A stretch of DNA of 64,000 bases from Brachionus plicatilis (lineage: Eukaryota; Rotifera; Eurotatoria; Ploima; Brachionidae). Positions 10,401-21,869 of the stretch are shown here, in pieces. How positions within the stretch are numbered: the first letter of the stretch is position 1; the number at the start of each line of letters is the position of its first letter. A model generated the notes under the pieces. It was not told where the DNA came from, ran no database searches, and worked only from the letters and a program-made list of their open reading frames with translations. Made by a program: the position numbers and the translations under genes. Location: the NCBI GenBank assembly GCA_010279815.1, contig QEOQ01000508.1, positions 1,030,254 through 1,094,253 on the forward strand, given 5' to 3'.

Positions 10401-13400
10401 ACTCGAACCTGAATTAGAATTTGAATTAAATGAACTATTTGTTTGCATTGGAGGGTTCGTTGCATTCGTGGTAGAACTGCTTGAATTTCCTCCATTATTA
10501 TTATTATTATTATTCATATTCGATTTGATGTCTTTTTTTCTTCTGCGTTGATTTTTTCTTATTAATAGTTTATAATTGACTTTTTTTTTTGTCAAATAAT
10601 AATACTCAATACAATCGCCGACTGTTTTTTTATCCAAAAACGAAGCAATTGCATCAAAATTTTTACCATAAATGAGCATTTTTTCCAAAAAAATTTCTTT
10701 TTCCTTCTCGTTCCAGAACACTTCATTTTTACACTGCTTGAAAAGAGCAACAGGGTCGGCAACAAAGCCATTTTCATTTACAAAAGAATATTTACGTCGT
10801 CTTTCGTCGTATATAACAGGTGGCACTACAGATAAGGCAAGCATTCGTTTGCGTTCCTCTTCGGTTAGCTGGTGCGTTTCGGCCAATGCCATGTCTGCCA
10901 ATTCAGACTGAGTGCGTTGATTTTTTTGGGCAGAACGCTCGCGTTCCTCACGCTGTTTTCTCAGTTCAGGAAATATTTTTTCATAAAATTCACGACTCTT
11001 TGATTCCTTTTGTCGCTTTTTTTGCACACACTCCAAATTATCCAGACTATTCTGCCACTCAACATGCATTCCGTCATACTTTTCTATCAAGTACTTTTCG
11101 CGCTGTCTGTTCAACAATTGCTGACGCTTGAAATATTTCATTAGGCGCTTTTTCATCACTGTATCAAAGCTAAAGTTAAAAATATTATTTTTATGTCAAA
11201 ATTACGATCTAAAGTCTTAAAGATAAAAATAGACATTTTTTTAAGTAGAAATAGTTTTTGAATCGGATATACCTTTAAAAATTGTAATAATCTTGTATTG
11301 AAAGCTAATACTCATTACTTAATTTTTAAAGCCTTTTAAAAATTAGATACTGAGTTAACAAAAATAAGAAATTAAAATACAATCAATAACGAACAATGAT
11401 ACACACAAAGAATTATTATTTTACTATTTCACTTAAAAAAAATTTAAACTCTTAATTTTTTCATTGAATAAATATTACTGAATAAAAATGAATAGAAAAA
11501 GGAGACATTGCTACATTGATAATTGTAGCTATAAATAGTTACTTGTTAAAAGACTCATTCAAAAAAAATGATGCCTCTGAAATTTTTGGGAAATTATGAA
11601 AATAAACTTGTTTGTGATTTTTCCATTTAAGAGTGATTTCATGAGATTTCATGATGCAAATTCAAGAATGTCTAGAAAACAAAAATCTATACAAATAAAT
11701 CATTTTTTTTTGAATGAGTCTTTTAATAAGTAACTATTTATATCTAAAATTTTAGTTAATTATCTTCTTTTTATGAATAAAAATATATCTAATAACTTTA
11801 GTGCTATAGTTTTATCAACAGAGTAAACTTATTAAATTCATACTGATCTCGCTAAAAATATAAAATTAAATTTTTTTTTTAGTTTAAAAGCTATAAACAG
11901 AATCCATTAGAATGTCGTCAAAAAATAAAAATTATATCGTGATTATGAGATGAAACAATCTGGTAGCGCTATTAATTTATAAATAATTATTAATGAGAAT
12001 ATATTATAAAATTTTTCTTTATAATTTGATTAACTATACATGGTTCAAAGATTTTATTCTTTTCTATCCATATTTTTAAGTTATGAGACTTAAATAAAAA
12101 TCTTTTAATTTAGATATCTTACATTTAATGTCATTTTGGTTTCAAAATACCTAATTTATAAATATCATGCTTTTAGAAAATTTTTCCAAGTAATCATTTC
12201 ACAATACTACTTTTTAATGTAAAATATTTTTTTCTTTATTTAAAAAAATCTGTTTTTTTATATTTTTATTTTTATAACTGAATAAGTCTTTTTTGTGTCA
12301 ACAAATTGTATTTTTAAAACGATAAGCACTAAGGTTTTTTAATATAAATAATCAAATATGCTGAAAATTTGATTAATTGTTTTCTGAAAAAGATAAAAAT
12401 TATGTAAAGTAGAGCAATTATATAGATGAGCTTTTGAATACATCCAAAAAGTTAAATTGAATTTTGCATTAAATATCAATATATGAAACGAATAAGATCA
12501 AGAAAAATAATAACAAATATATATTAAATTAAAAAAATTTATTTTCCTAATATTTAATATTAAAATATTAAATAATTAATCTAATTATTAAAATTTAGAT
12601 ATATTTTAATATTGACGAGATTATTTGTAACTGAAGAATTAAGATAGAAGGTTTTCTAACTTTTTTTAAATGATAAAATCTTTTTGACATTTAATTTCGA
12701 CAAAAAAATAGTTACTGTTCTCTGATTTCTTGCGATATTTTAGTATCACTATATTCATGATAAAATGGAATACATTCGTCAAAAGTCTCGTCTTTGTTTG
12801 GTGAACTATTCTCTGTTTCATTTGCTGAATTTGAATTCAATGGCTTTAAAATTTGTCTGTGTGACTCCTCAGCTTTTTTCTAAAAAAAAATTTATTAAAA
12901 AAAATCGTAATAAAACCAGAGCCAATTTATGTACTATAAAAATATTAAAGAAAGGAAATTAAACAAATCGTTAATAAATTGCTTTCAATTAAAAAGCTAT
13001 TTATAATTTATTTATTTAACAGGCATTGTTCTTTTTCCAAAATTTGTATCATTAATTGGACCATTTATAAGGCAAGTTGAAGTTTATGATCAATTTTTGA
13101 TGCTCAAAATGATCAAATCAAACTAAAACTATAAAATAAATTTTGATTTTTTAATAGAATTAGTGCAGAGGTAAATTTTTGGTTTTAACATACTTTGTTA
13201 AATCTAAAGGTAAAATTTGCAAAAGTCTGCAAAATATTATCTATTTTAAATACCATCATTTAGATGGTGTGCACTGTGTATTGTGCATTTTGATATTGCA
13301 GAGTTTATAATTTTATTTAACATAGTATGTTAAATCCAAAAATGTATCTCTACATTATTTCTATTAAGAAATTACAATTTATTTAATTGTTTTAGTTTGA

Positions 13401-16400
13401 TTTGATCATTTTGAGCATCAAAAATTGATCTTAAACTTAAAATTGCCATTAAATAAATACAGTCTTTTTTTTTCCAAAAATCGAAAATTTAAGACAGTTT
13501 TTTTTTTCATTAATTGGTCAAAAAAAATAGTTATTTTTAAATTGTTATAAAAATTTTTTAGCTTTCTTAAATTTTCGATTTTTGGAAAATAAAGACATTT
13601 TTTCAAAAAATTTTTAAATTTTGAATTGGCCGTTTTTAATTTTACCAAATTTTACCAAAATGATCTCAAAATTCTGAAAATTTACGTAATTTTTCGTAAA
13701 ATACTTCTTTTTCACTTTTCGGATTTTACGTTAATTTACGTAAAATGTGGCAAAATTTGGTTAATTTACGGTATTTTACGTAATTTTTCGTAAAATACTG
13801 TTATCAAATCACCACTGTAGATAAAATTTTATTTTTATAAAAAATGATTTTAAAATATTTGAATCGGAAAATAAAATAAGATAAAATTTTTGAATAAGAT
13901 TTTAATTAACACAGGGTTACCCAAAAACAATCTATTATGTTAAAATTAATTTTGAAAAAAAAAAAATTTTTAAAGACTAAGATGTTTCTTAAAGCTGCAT
14001 AAGCTTAGTATTTATTAATATTAAAAAATTCTAGAACATAAGCTTTGACATATTTAATAATTTTTCTTGTACCAAAATTCATAATGCCTTATCATTGTTA
14101 TAATATAATTAAAAGCATGATTTTTCATCTCATTCAAAATATTTTCAATACACATGACATAAGTTAAATAAAATCTATGATGCTAAAATATTTTAACCAA
14201 TTTATTTATTTAAAACATATTAAAGAGAATCTAATTTTCATTTATGTATTTTGTTCCCTTAGCCTAAGCTTTAATTTCGAACTCATTTTCTTCTTACTTT
14301 TTAGCGCCAAAAATGACCACAAATAATTTTGTTGAGCATTTAATTTTTTTAACAATCATTGTACAGTTCAAATTATTTTTTAAAAGCTTAATGATTTAAT
14401 AATAAATAAATTGCAATTTTGTATTATTTGATTTACTTGACAAATATGCAAGTAAGTATTTTTAAATTCGAGTTAAATTTTTTTATCATAAAAACAAGAG
14501 AGTTTTTGATTGTCCGCCCGGAGCCCAATAAGACACAATAAGCAAATATTACTAAAACAAGAAATATAAAGGAAAAACTACAGTTATAACCCAGTAGTTA
14601 AAAAAATTAAATTTATCTTAAATATAATATTTTTGGCCATCTAATAGCTGTTGATACAAATAATAATTTCAAAAACAAATCTACAAAAAGTCTTTAATAC
14701 GTCTCTAAAATGACCCATCGGATTAGCATTTTCTAATAGCAATTTATTTTATATTTATAAAGACTTGCAATTAATTTAATTTTATGGATAGATTAAAAAT
14801 CAAAAGAACTTTTAAAATCAAAGTATTTGCTAGATTTTTACCACATGTCGTTTATATCGAATACAATTTAAACCATTTTTAATATGTTAATAATAAATAA
14901 TACGCAAGTTTTATTCTTAAATTAAAATGTTTACAACTTAATGAATCGATATCAGACTTTTGTATTCCTGATAAATTCAAGTATTATATTTAGCATTTTG
15001 CTACTTTAAAAGGTGATTTATGATGTTGTGTTTTCTATCTATTTAAAAAAAAATCCAGTTCGAAATTTTAAATTAATGATTGCAAAGATTTATGTGTGCT
15101 GAAGAAGAAATGGCAAGTTTTTTTTTCTATTTAACTTTTTTGAAATTTTGAAATTACGTTGTTACATTTAAACTCAATACTTAAGCATGGTAAAATTTGA
15201 AATTTAAATACACAATTATTTCTAAAAATGTAAAATAGAAAAAAAAACTTGCCAAATCTTGAAATTGTTTTTTTATTCCCTAATTGCTTTATTATATCAG
15301 AACATTTAACTTGGACATTTTTTAGAAAGCTCTTAAAATATGTTAAAAAATTACTCAAAACTGAAAAAAATTATAAAAAAAATATAAAAATTAAGGCAAA
15401 TTTTTTCTTTCTCGAATTCGAGTAGAAAAAATTTACATAATTCTATTTTTACCATTAAAAATTGAAAAAGTTTCATTTTTAATTAATAAAGAGCGAAATC
15501 TTAATTGCTTTGATAATTAGTCACTTAATTACTAGAATTACTTGATTTAAATTTCAAAAAATATTCATTTTCAATTAAAATACTATATTGCATGACAGCT
15601 TTCAAACAAATAACTTAAAAGATAAGATAACATAAAAAAATTGGAAAGAGTACAATTTAGGTAAAATTTTTTAACGAACAGAATTGTGTCAAGGTGGAAT
15701 GATTTATCACAAAGTGTGGTGAATGCTGAAACAGTCAATAGCTTTAAATCGGCTATTGATAAAGAAGTGTTTGGTATGGTGCAGAGAAAGCGAAGAAAGA
15801 CTGCCACAGCTCAACTTGAGCTAAACGCCGTTTGGTGTTAGTGTAGATTTAATCTATACTGCAGTTCTTATTACTGCTACTACTACTACTAGTAGATAAA
15901 TTAAGGTGAATTAGGTAAGATTAATTATGATAATGTATCATTAATCAATATAGCTGTAAAAATAAATAAACTTGAATACACTTTTGTTACTTTGTTTCAG
16001 TAATTATTTAAAATAAATTCCAGCATCAAAAACTAAAATCAAAAAAACAGAGAGAAATTTTTGCTTTATTTTTTAAAACCTGAAAAAAAATTAGGCAATA
16101 AATGAAAGATCAGTAGATATCTAAATAGTGTATAATTTTTATGTTTAAAATTAAAAAATCTATTTTATTTAGAAATTTACGTAAACACACTTAAAGAAAA
16201 AAAATTTTTGTTTAAATTTTACGATACCAGATTTGGCATGGTATTTAACTTTCAGCAATTAAATGAATATTGATAAAAGTGAATTTGTGGAGAGAATAAC
16301 GAAAGAAATTGCACATCATCGATCACAATAAATTTTAAACTTTGAATACAACTTTTTTGCTAAATTTACCAAGTACATAAAAAAAAATCTATTTGAAAAC

Positions 16401-17563
16401 TATTATTTTTTTATTCCTTTTTTGTTTAAATTAAATGAAATTCAAATATTCAAACAGAGTCCAATAAATTTATTTAAATCAAGTTTCTTTTCATTTTTTA
16501 TAAAAATTTTCATTAATCATTTTTTAAAGTAAATACTGAACTACAATGTGAAAAAAAGTGATAATGTTACTGTATTTCTTTATTGCAAATGGACAGCATT
16601 CAACATAAAAATAATAATTGTAAATTTTAAAAAATTAGGAAAAAATTAATAAAATTGGCTTTGGTAAAAAAAAATAAATTTTTTTTTGTTATTTTCTCTT
16701 ACCTTGTTATCGATGTAAATTTTTTCGGCTAGCGACAAATTTTTGATCGCCAAATCATCGGGCTCGTTTTGATTAAACTTTTCGTGCTCAATTTCGAGCT
16801 GTTTTTTCTTGAGCAAATCGAATTGATATTGAGTGCTGGCAATGTCCTTGTCAACACGCTCGATTTCGTGCATTAGCTTTTCTTTGAACTCCTGCAGATT
16901 CGAATTTTCTTTTTGGTCTTCTGGCGTGGGCGAAATGGCCTCTACTTGGGGCACATAGCAGCTGGCATGAGTGGGACCACTGTTTTTGCAGAGCATCTGA
17001 GGCGGACCCGAGGACAAGTGGCCGATGGCAGGCGCTGCCGGCTGAGGCGTACTCGCCTGCTCTTTTTTGCCACTGTCGCCTTTGGGCAAATATTGCTGCA
17101 ATTGCTGCTGAATGATCTGGGCGTAGTGCGGATGGCTGGGGTTTATGCCCATAGATGAAAGAGAAGAGATGACCGCTGCGATCGCAGACGGATTGAAGTT
17201 GAGGGCCGAGGCCGGCTCTTGTGGAGGCGCGGATCGGCGCGCGTTTCCCCGGTACTGGCTCAGGTACGAATTGGTGGCAGCAATGGCCGCAGCTTTGGCC
17301 GCATCAGTAGAATTGTACATTTGTGAGTGATTTTGACTAGCTAGGGCGGACGCGATGGCGGCGGCAGCTGCGCCCTGGCTCTGTGAGGCAAAGCGCGACT
17401 CGGCGTTGCCAGGCAACAGCGAGGGCTTGCGGCCTGATTGTTGAATGAACATTTGGTCATGAGACTGGTACATGGAGGTGTTGAGCTGACGCTGCATGTG
17501 ATCGTTTATTGACGGGGTCGGAGATGGCTTGTGCGAGGGTGGGTTGGTGGTCGGACGAGACAT
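1498..17563 (-). CDS. NCOR: N-CoR/SMRT-family nuclear receptor co-repressor, four exons, 1724 aa
   Basis: This is a nuclear scaffold that, in its family, recruits and activates HDAC3 with TBL1 for repression by nuclear receptors. Exons: 16703-17563, 12716-12879, 10289-11169, 1498-4766 (861, 164, 881, 3269 bases). Phases agree at every junction and the sum is exactly 1725 codons. Exon 1 has the family motif RKPSLLPGN and a coiled coil (IERVDKDIASTQYQFDLLKK) near the exon end. Exon 2 has KKAEESH and exon 3 FDTVMKKRLMKYFKR, both co-linear with N-CoR. Exon 3 then carries SANT1/deacetylase-activating domain at about 493-543, ending YYYLTKKK. In SMRT the YYLTKK residues contact inositol phosphate. 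Exon 4 is disordered, with Gln, Ala and Pro runs, several CoRNR-like boxes, and the family-type C-terminus QYEYMSDTEN. No second SANT domain was found. Exons 1 and 4 are strikingly GC-rich. The call is firm; the exon 3 donor and exon 4 acceptor are inferred from phase. Confidence 0.9.
4800..6180. repeat. Degenerate long-unit tandem array in co-repressor intron 3
   Basis: A unit containing ATTGCCTTTGTTTTAAAAC, then CACCATAAAATTA and ACATGAACAAATC, recurs starting at about 4941, 5241, 5450 and 5728, with a decayed further copy near 6010. Spacing is about 300, 209 and 278 bases, so units differ by internal deletions in their A/T tracts. Copies share most bases in the core. It lies immediately upstream (minus sense) of the last exon. 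Confidence 0.75.
6181..7590. other. Intron 3 sequence, nothing recognised
   Basis: This is AT-rich intronic sequence with no convincing coding exon or repeat structure. One short splice-flanked block at 6448-6519 was considered and set aside. Confidence 0.4.
7591..7817. mobile_element. Complete hAT-type MITE, 227 bp, with 8-bp target duplication
   Basis: The left end CAGAGTTGTCTAAAAGTC and right end GACTTTTAAACAACTCTG are terminal inverted repeats. The element is flanked on both sides by the identical octamer ATTCAGAC (7583-7590 and 7818-7825). An 8-bp duplication with CAG...CTG ends is the hallmark of the hAT superfamily. There is no coding capacity, so it is non-autonomous. Related copies are at 290-473, 52849-53106 and probably 63725 onward. 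Confidence 0.9.
8477..8840. mobile_element. Long-armed inverted-repeat (foldback) element in intron 3
   Basis: The segment 8477-8575 reappears in reverse complement at 8742-8840. Shared words include GGCATTGT, CTTAAGTTCTGAAGGA and the TTTTGG tract. The centre holds a further direct copy of the AATTTTRGTAC part of the arm. This is MITE-like structure; no target duplication could be defined. Similar words recur near 14040-14290. Confidence 0.7.
8841..10288. other. Intron 3 remainder with a decayed coding-like remnant
   Basis: Most of this is plain AT-rich intron. On the plus strand around 9900-10136 there are short open stretches that look formerly coding, for example CFDWDKNRLIVYIDDF near 10060-10110, separated by stops. 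They match no family I recognise, and a dead transposon is the simplest reading. No second SANT domain or other co-repressor exon was visible on the minus strand. Confidence 0.3.
11515..11765. mobile_element. Inverted-repeat (foldback/MITE-like) element in intron 2
   Basis: About 44 bases at 11531-11575, including AAATAGTTACTTGTTAAAAG and GACTCATTC, return in reverse complement at 11698-11745 with two or three differences. Weaker arm similarity extends outwards. There is no open reading frame inside. Confidence 0.65.
11766..12715. other. Intron 2 remainder, nothing recognised
   Basis: AT-rich intronic sequence lies between the foldback element and exon 2 of the co-repressor. No repeats or coding signals stood out. 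Confidence 0.4.
13079..13440. mobile_element. Foldback element with about 125-bp arms in intron 1
   Basis: The arm at 13079-13203 and the arm at 13315-13440 are reverse complements at roughly 85 percent identity by eye. They share GATCAATTTTTGATGCTC and AATGATCAAATCAAACT. The central 110 bases are unrelated to the arms. The palindromic TTTAACATA/TATGTTAAA words mark the inner arm ends. Confidence 0.75.
13474..13584. repeat. Short inverted repeat
   Basis: CCAAAAATCGAAAATTTAAG near 13474-13494 is matched by its reverse complement near 13564-13584 across a 70-base A/T-rich spacer. It lies directly beside the larger foldback element. Confidence 0.6.
13655..13830. mobile_element. Right end of a TIR element with TTTTACG repeats
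   Basis: Several ACGTAAAAT/ATTTTACGT words alternate in both orientations. The segment ends in TCAAATCACCACTG followed by TA, the expected right border of a mariner-type MITE starting CAGTGGTGA. The same ACGTAA vocabulary occurs inside the complete element at 61304-61711. A matching left end was not found here, so this copy is probably truncated. Confidence 0.45.
14040..14290. repeat. Decayed relative of the 8477-8840 foldback element
   Basis: CTTGTACCAAAATTCATAATG near 14068 and TGTTCCCTTAGCCTAAGCTT near 14250 are close to words in the arms of the element at 8477-8840, in a comparable order. The rest has diverged. Confidence 0.35.
14291..15111. other. Intron 1 sequence, nothing recognised
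   Basis: AT-rich sequence holds only short open stretches, for example around 14920-14985. None was recognisable and no splice-consistent exon was found. Confidence 0.35.
15112..15253. repeat. Inverted repeat with perfect 21-bp arms
   Basis: GGCAAG followed by a T run and CTATTT at 15112-15132 is exactly reverse-complemented at 15233-15253 across a 100-base spacer. It is probably a small foldback element. Confidence 0.65.
15660..15905 (+). pseudogene. 5'-truncated LINE: C-terminal coding end plus microsatellite tail
   Basis: On the plus strand the frame reads LTNRIVSRWNDLSQSVVNAE, then TVNSFKSAIDK, and ends at a stop at about 15838. This is the standard C-terminus of CR1/L2-like LINE polyproteins. 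It is followed by a short 3' untranslated stretch and a CTACTACTACTACTAG microsatellite, as expected for the 3' end of such an element. The 5' part is missing, consistent with incomplete reverse transcription. It lies in intron 1 of the co-repressor, antisense to it. Confidence 0.85.
15906..16702. other. Intron 1 remainder, nothing recognised
   Basis: Plain AT-rich intron ends at the GTAAGA donor of co-repressor exon 1 (plus-strand 16697-16702). Confidence 0.45.
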
Positions 17564-18110
17564 CCTACATTTATTGTTTACACATAAACTTGGAATATTT
17601 TTATCAAAGTGTCTAAGTATTACTCAGATAACATTTAATCTAAAATAAATCAGAAGAAAATTTGTTTAAATTAAATTAGATTGTGTGTAGAGGACTAGTT
17701 TTTGATCTAGTTTAAAAAGAGCTCGAACAAAAAATAAAAGAAAATAATGCTTCAATAATATCTTTATCAGTATGGTGTATGAGTGATTGTGTTTGCCGAC
17801 TTGATGCCTGCAATTTGTTATTTTTCTTTGTGGTTTACAATCAACAATTAGCATAATTTATGTGGGAATTTCAAATGTCGTTACAAGCGTCGGCTGAAAT
17901 ATCAATCAATAAATTTGAATGCATAAATTAACAATTGATGATCGGAACAGATGCTGCAAAAGTTTGTTCACATTTGCGTGTGATCACGAGTTGAAATTTT
18001 AAGCTGAATTCAAGAGTTTGATGATTAGACTGAATCCAAACTGACGCAAATCGGCACTGTCAGTGTGAAAAAAAAACTCAAAATAGATGCTTTAGAAAAT
18101 GCGAAAAATT
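17564..18110 (-). promoter_or_regulatory. Probable 5' untranslated/promoter region of the co-repressor
   Basis: Upstream of the start codon, base composition is less AT-biased around 17890-18070 than in the flanking DNA, and several direct CGNC-type words occur. An acceptor-like TGTAG sits just before the start codon, so a 5' untranslated intron is possible. No core promoter element could be fixed. Confidence 0.3.
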
Positions 18111-20519
18111 TTCAACACATACCAAATTAAAATGAGAAAAAATAAAATTTGAAAATTTTTTCATTCTTTTAAAATTTATTTAGCCAAATTTAAACAAACT
18201 GAACTAAAGACACTCGCTTTTTTATTATTTTTAAAATCATGTTCTAAATTTTTCTTGACTTTGATAAAATGCTCCGACTGGACAAAACTAAATAAAATGT
18301 TTGAACCTAATCTAAAATGAAAATAGAAACGAGCATATCACTTTGATCTTTATCTAATTCAAAAATGAATTTTTTTTTATCTCATCTAAAAATAGATCGT
18401 GTTGAAAGTTGCATTTTTCTCTTTTTTACTGGGATAAATATACTCTTAGAATGAGATTTTCACTCGAACAAATTATGCATTTTAAAATTTCTGGTTCTTA
18501 ATAAAATATAAGAATTTATCAGAAAAAATTCAAATGTACTTTTAAAAAAACTAATTTTCTTAGCACAAATTAAAGTAATTGATTAAAAAATTCGTTCAGT
18601 TTATAAATGTTGATAATCGCGTCAAAGTAGAATTTTTCAGATTTTAAACTGGATTATCTCCAGTTTTGGCTAATAATTAATTATTATTGATTTCATAAAT
18701 TACATCTGACTTGTCAAACTTGGAAATATAAATAAAATGTTAAGCAATATTGTTTCTACACAAATTTTTTATCTTAAAAAGATAAAGCCTTTATGCTTTA
18801 TCTTTAACATTAAGCTGAATTCAGAATACAGCATAATCTTTATAGAAAATAAACAGTTAATTTTAGTAAAAAAATATGCCTCATAAAAATAAAATCATTT
18901 ATTTTCCTCCGATATTGTGAGTGAATTTTATCAAAAATTACTTTTCATCACGTTCATTTTTAGGTAATTGCTTAATAAAATAGAGTAAGAATACTAAAAA
19001 AGTTTTCAAAAATTTAATTAAATTGAATTAAATATAAAAATAAACATTCTCTTAATTTTTATCATATCTTATCAAATTTAATTTAATGGCATATTTTGAT
19101 TTTTGAAATATTAAGATTAATCACAGAAAAACTAAGATACCATATATATCTTTATTATAATTTTATACTTTTTAAATATAATCTAATTTAAGTAAATTTT
19201 AAAAGCATTTTATTCTGCAATAATAGTGACTCATTTATTTTTCATGTCCTTTTTAACCTTGTTTTTAAAGATATTTTTAATCTCGGTAGATTTAAGCTTT
19301 ATCGAGAAAATTTTAAAAACTAATCAAACAAAGATTAAAAAATATTGATAACAAAAAGTCATTATTCTTTTAAAAATGTTGTCGTAAATAATGTTTTAAA
19401 ATTAATTATTTTATAAAGAAAGATAAATAAAAAAGATTTCATTTAAATCAGCGAATGAACATTATTTAAGATTTAACAATTCATTTTAGACGATAATTTA
19501 GAAATATAAAAAAATTTCGAAAATAGTTAAAAATTTATTGATTTTGTCAATTGTTACCTATTAAACTTGCTTTAGAAAACAATTTTAATAATGTGAAAAA
19601 TGTATTTTGCTGATTGTCATTTCATTCATTAATTTTAGTCCAAATTTCACTTTATAATTGATTGATTGATTATTTAAAAAAAATTCAAATTAATGACATT
19701 TATTTACTTATTCTTTAATTTATTCGTTTAAATTTTGTTAAATTAATTACAAAATTTAATATTTTTGGCATTTTATAAGTAAAAAAAATTGTTTAATAAA
19801 AAAAAATATGGAACGAAAATATATTTCAAAAATGAAAATTCGAATTATTGTTGAACAAAAATTCATCATTAATTATTTTATTTGAGCGCTCTTTTAAATG
19901 ATGATCAAATACATCAAAATATATACTAAAAATCATCTAAAAATTTGTGCATGATAATTTTCTTCAAAATTATTAATTATACCTAGTATAAATATCAAAA
20001 TACGATCCAGAAAAATAGCATTGAAAATAAAGCTTGAGTGAATTGATTATTTAAATTAAATTAATTGAATACTGTTTTGTGATTAGAACTAAACTAAATT
20101 TTTAAAGGTGGATATGGATAAACTTTAACTGATGATCACGTGACCAGAATCATATAGTTATATTAAAATCATTTTGAAAAATCAAAAAAAAAATCTCACC
20201 TTTTACATCAAATGACGCTCTGGTAAAATATGCAATAATAAAATATTATAATTATTTTTATATATAGTTGATATTATGAAATTAGGTTTAAAAAAATTTA
20301 AAGGTTAATTCAAACAAGCGTTCTTAACAACGGAAAATACAATAATTTTTTTCTTCTTTGTTTCATTAAAAATAGCAGCAAAATGAAACTAATTTTTTAA
20401 CTAAAAATCCAAAAATTTAGCAATTTAACCAAAAATATCATATCCTTTTATCAAATTTAACTAAATTCAGCTATCTGTGACTCAAATCTAGTTTTTTTTT
20501 ATAACAAATCTATCTCTTC
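18111..20519. other. Intergenic AT-rich DNA, nothing recognised
   Basis: No gene, RNA gene or structured repeat was recognised in these 2.4 kb. Any open frames present are short and low-complexity. Confidence 0.45.
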
Positions 20520-20612
20520 TCATTGGGCTGAAAGGAAGGACTAAGCTCCGTTCCAAACTGCCTGGGTTTCATTTTAAACCATATTTTTAATAAATAAATA
20601 ATAAATAACTAA
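20520..20612 (+). repeat. Retroelement 3'-tail-like fragment
   Basis: A less AT-biased stretch (AAGCTCCGTTCCAAACTGCC and neighbours) ends in an (AATAA) tail of AATAAATAAATAATAAATAA. That layout resembles the ends of the LINE copies near 22790-22840 and 36128-36172, though the sequence differs. It could be a SINE or LINE tail. Confidence 0.35.
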
Positions 20613-21221
20613 ATTCAGGCAACTTTTAAGAAAAATTCAAAATTCATGTGTCAATGTTCGTTTCAAAATTAAATTTTCATACACTTGTTACTATTTATCA
20701 AGTTATTAGAGAAAAATCCATAAGCTTAAAACAATTTCATTTATATGATTTATAAAAAATTATACTAATTTTTTAAATTATTTTAAACCAATACTCGAAG
20801 TTGTTTAACTAAAGAATTTAATTAATAAATTAACAAAATATAAACTATAATTTATTAAATATTTTGCATAAATTAAAAACAACATCTTCAGGAACAATTT
20901 TGAATATATCAATTTTAAAGAAAATTATTATTATATTATGTAAATAAAAATTTTTAAAATGATTCATTAAGAAATTTATTCTTATTTTAGTGATTATTTT
21001 GAACAGCTGTTTATGATAAGAAGATCGAAAATTTTAATTATAACATATATTATTAAATAGCTTCAATTTAAAATTTTCCAATAAGAAAATCGATTATATA
21101 GGCTTTTTGGTTAAACTTTTTTATAATATTTAAGTTGTTTTCTAAAAATAAATTTCGAATATTTTTTTTGAAAAGTTCTTTCATGAGATTTTATCACGAC
21201 TTAACTTTGAAATTAAGTTTT

Positions 21222-21356
21222 AATGCATGTATATATAACTTGTCTATTTTTACATGGGGTTGATCTAGGCTTATGCATGCACTTCCGGAATAAACGTTAT
21301 AAACCGGAATTTCTAGTTTTGATGCAGGCATTAGTGTGCAAGGGTATACGGTACTA
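21222..21356. repeat. Dispersed repeat related to positions 1-289
   Basis: It ends with GTGCAAGGGTATACGGTA, nearly identical to the word at 257-273, and has TGCATGCA-like words upstream in both copies. The rest has diverged. Family unknown. Confidence 0.4.
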
Positions 21357-21869
21357 TAGTTAAACAAATTTCTTGAATACTTTTTTCATACAATAAGCTA
21401 AAACTTTACTGCTAAATTTTACTTATTATTTTTGAAAGAATAAAAAAATACTTGAACACTGCTTGCTTTCATAAAATTTAAGAGTTGATTTTTACCATTC
21501 TTTTTTTTATAATTAATAATGACCTGATTTTTATTTTTAAAGATCTGATCTGATTTTTACTTTTCGAGTTCAAGGTTTTTTTAACAATAAAAATAAAATA
21601 AATAAATTTTAATTTTCATATGAACTAATTTGATTTTATTTACACATATTTTAAAATTCTTAGCAAAAAAAATTTAAGACCTTTTGATGATGATCATCAT
21701 TATCAATTTGCTTAGAAAAATGCAAACATAACTATGATGACCAAAAAAAACATCTCAATTGCAAGATTAATTGGTATGACAAGCTGACTTGGAAAGGTGC
21801 TTGAACGCATAATTTATCTTAGGTTATGTAGTTTTTTGGAGCATAACTCTTTACTGTTTTAAGAAACAC

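Noticed and set aside
12765..12962. Plus-strand 65-codon open frame
   Set aside because: It is the reverse of co-repressor exon 2 (KKAEESH...), which has correct splice borders and family similarity on the minus strand.
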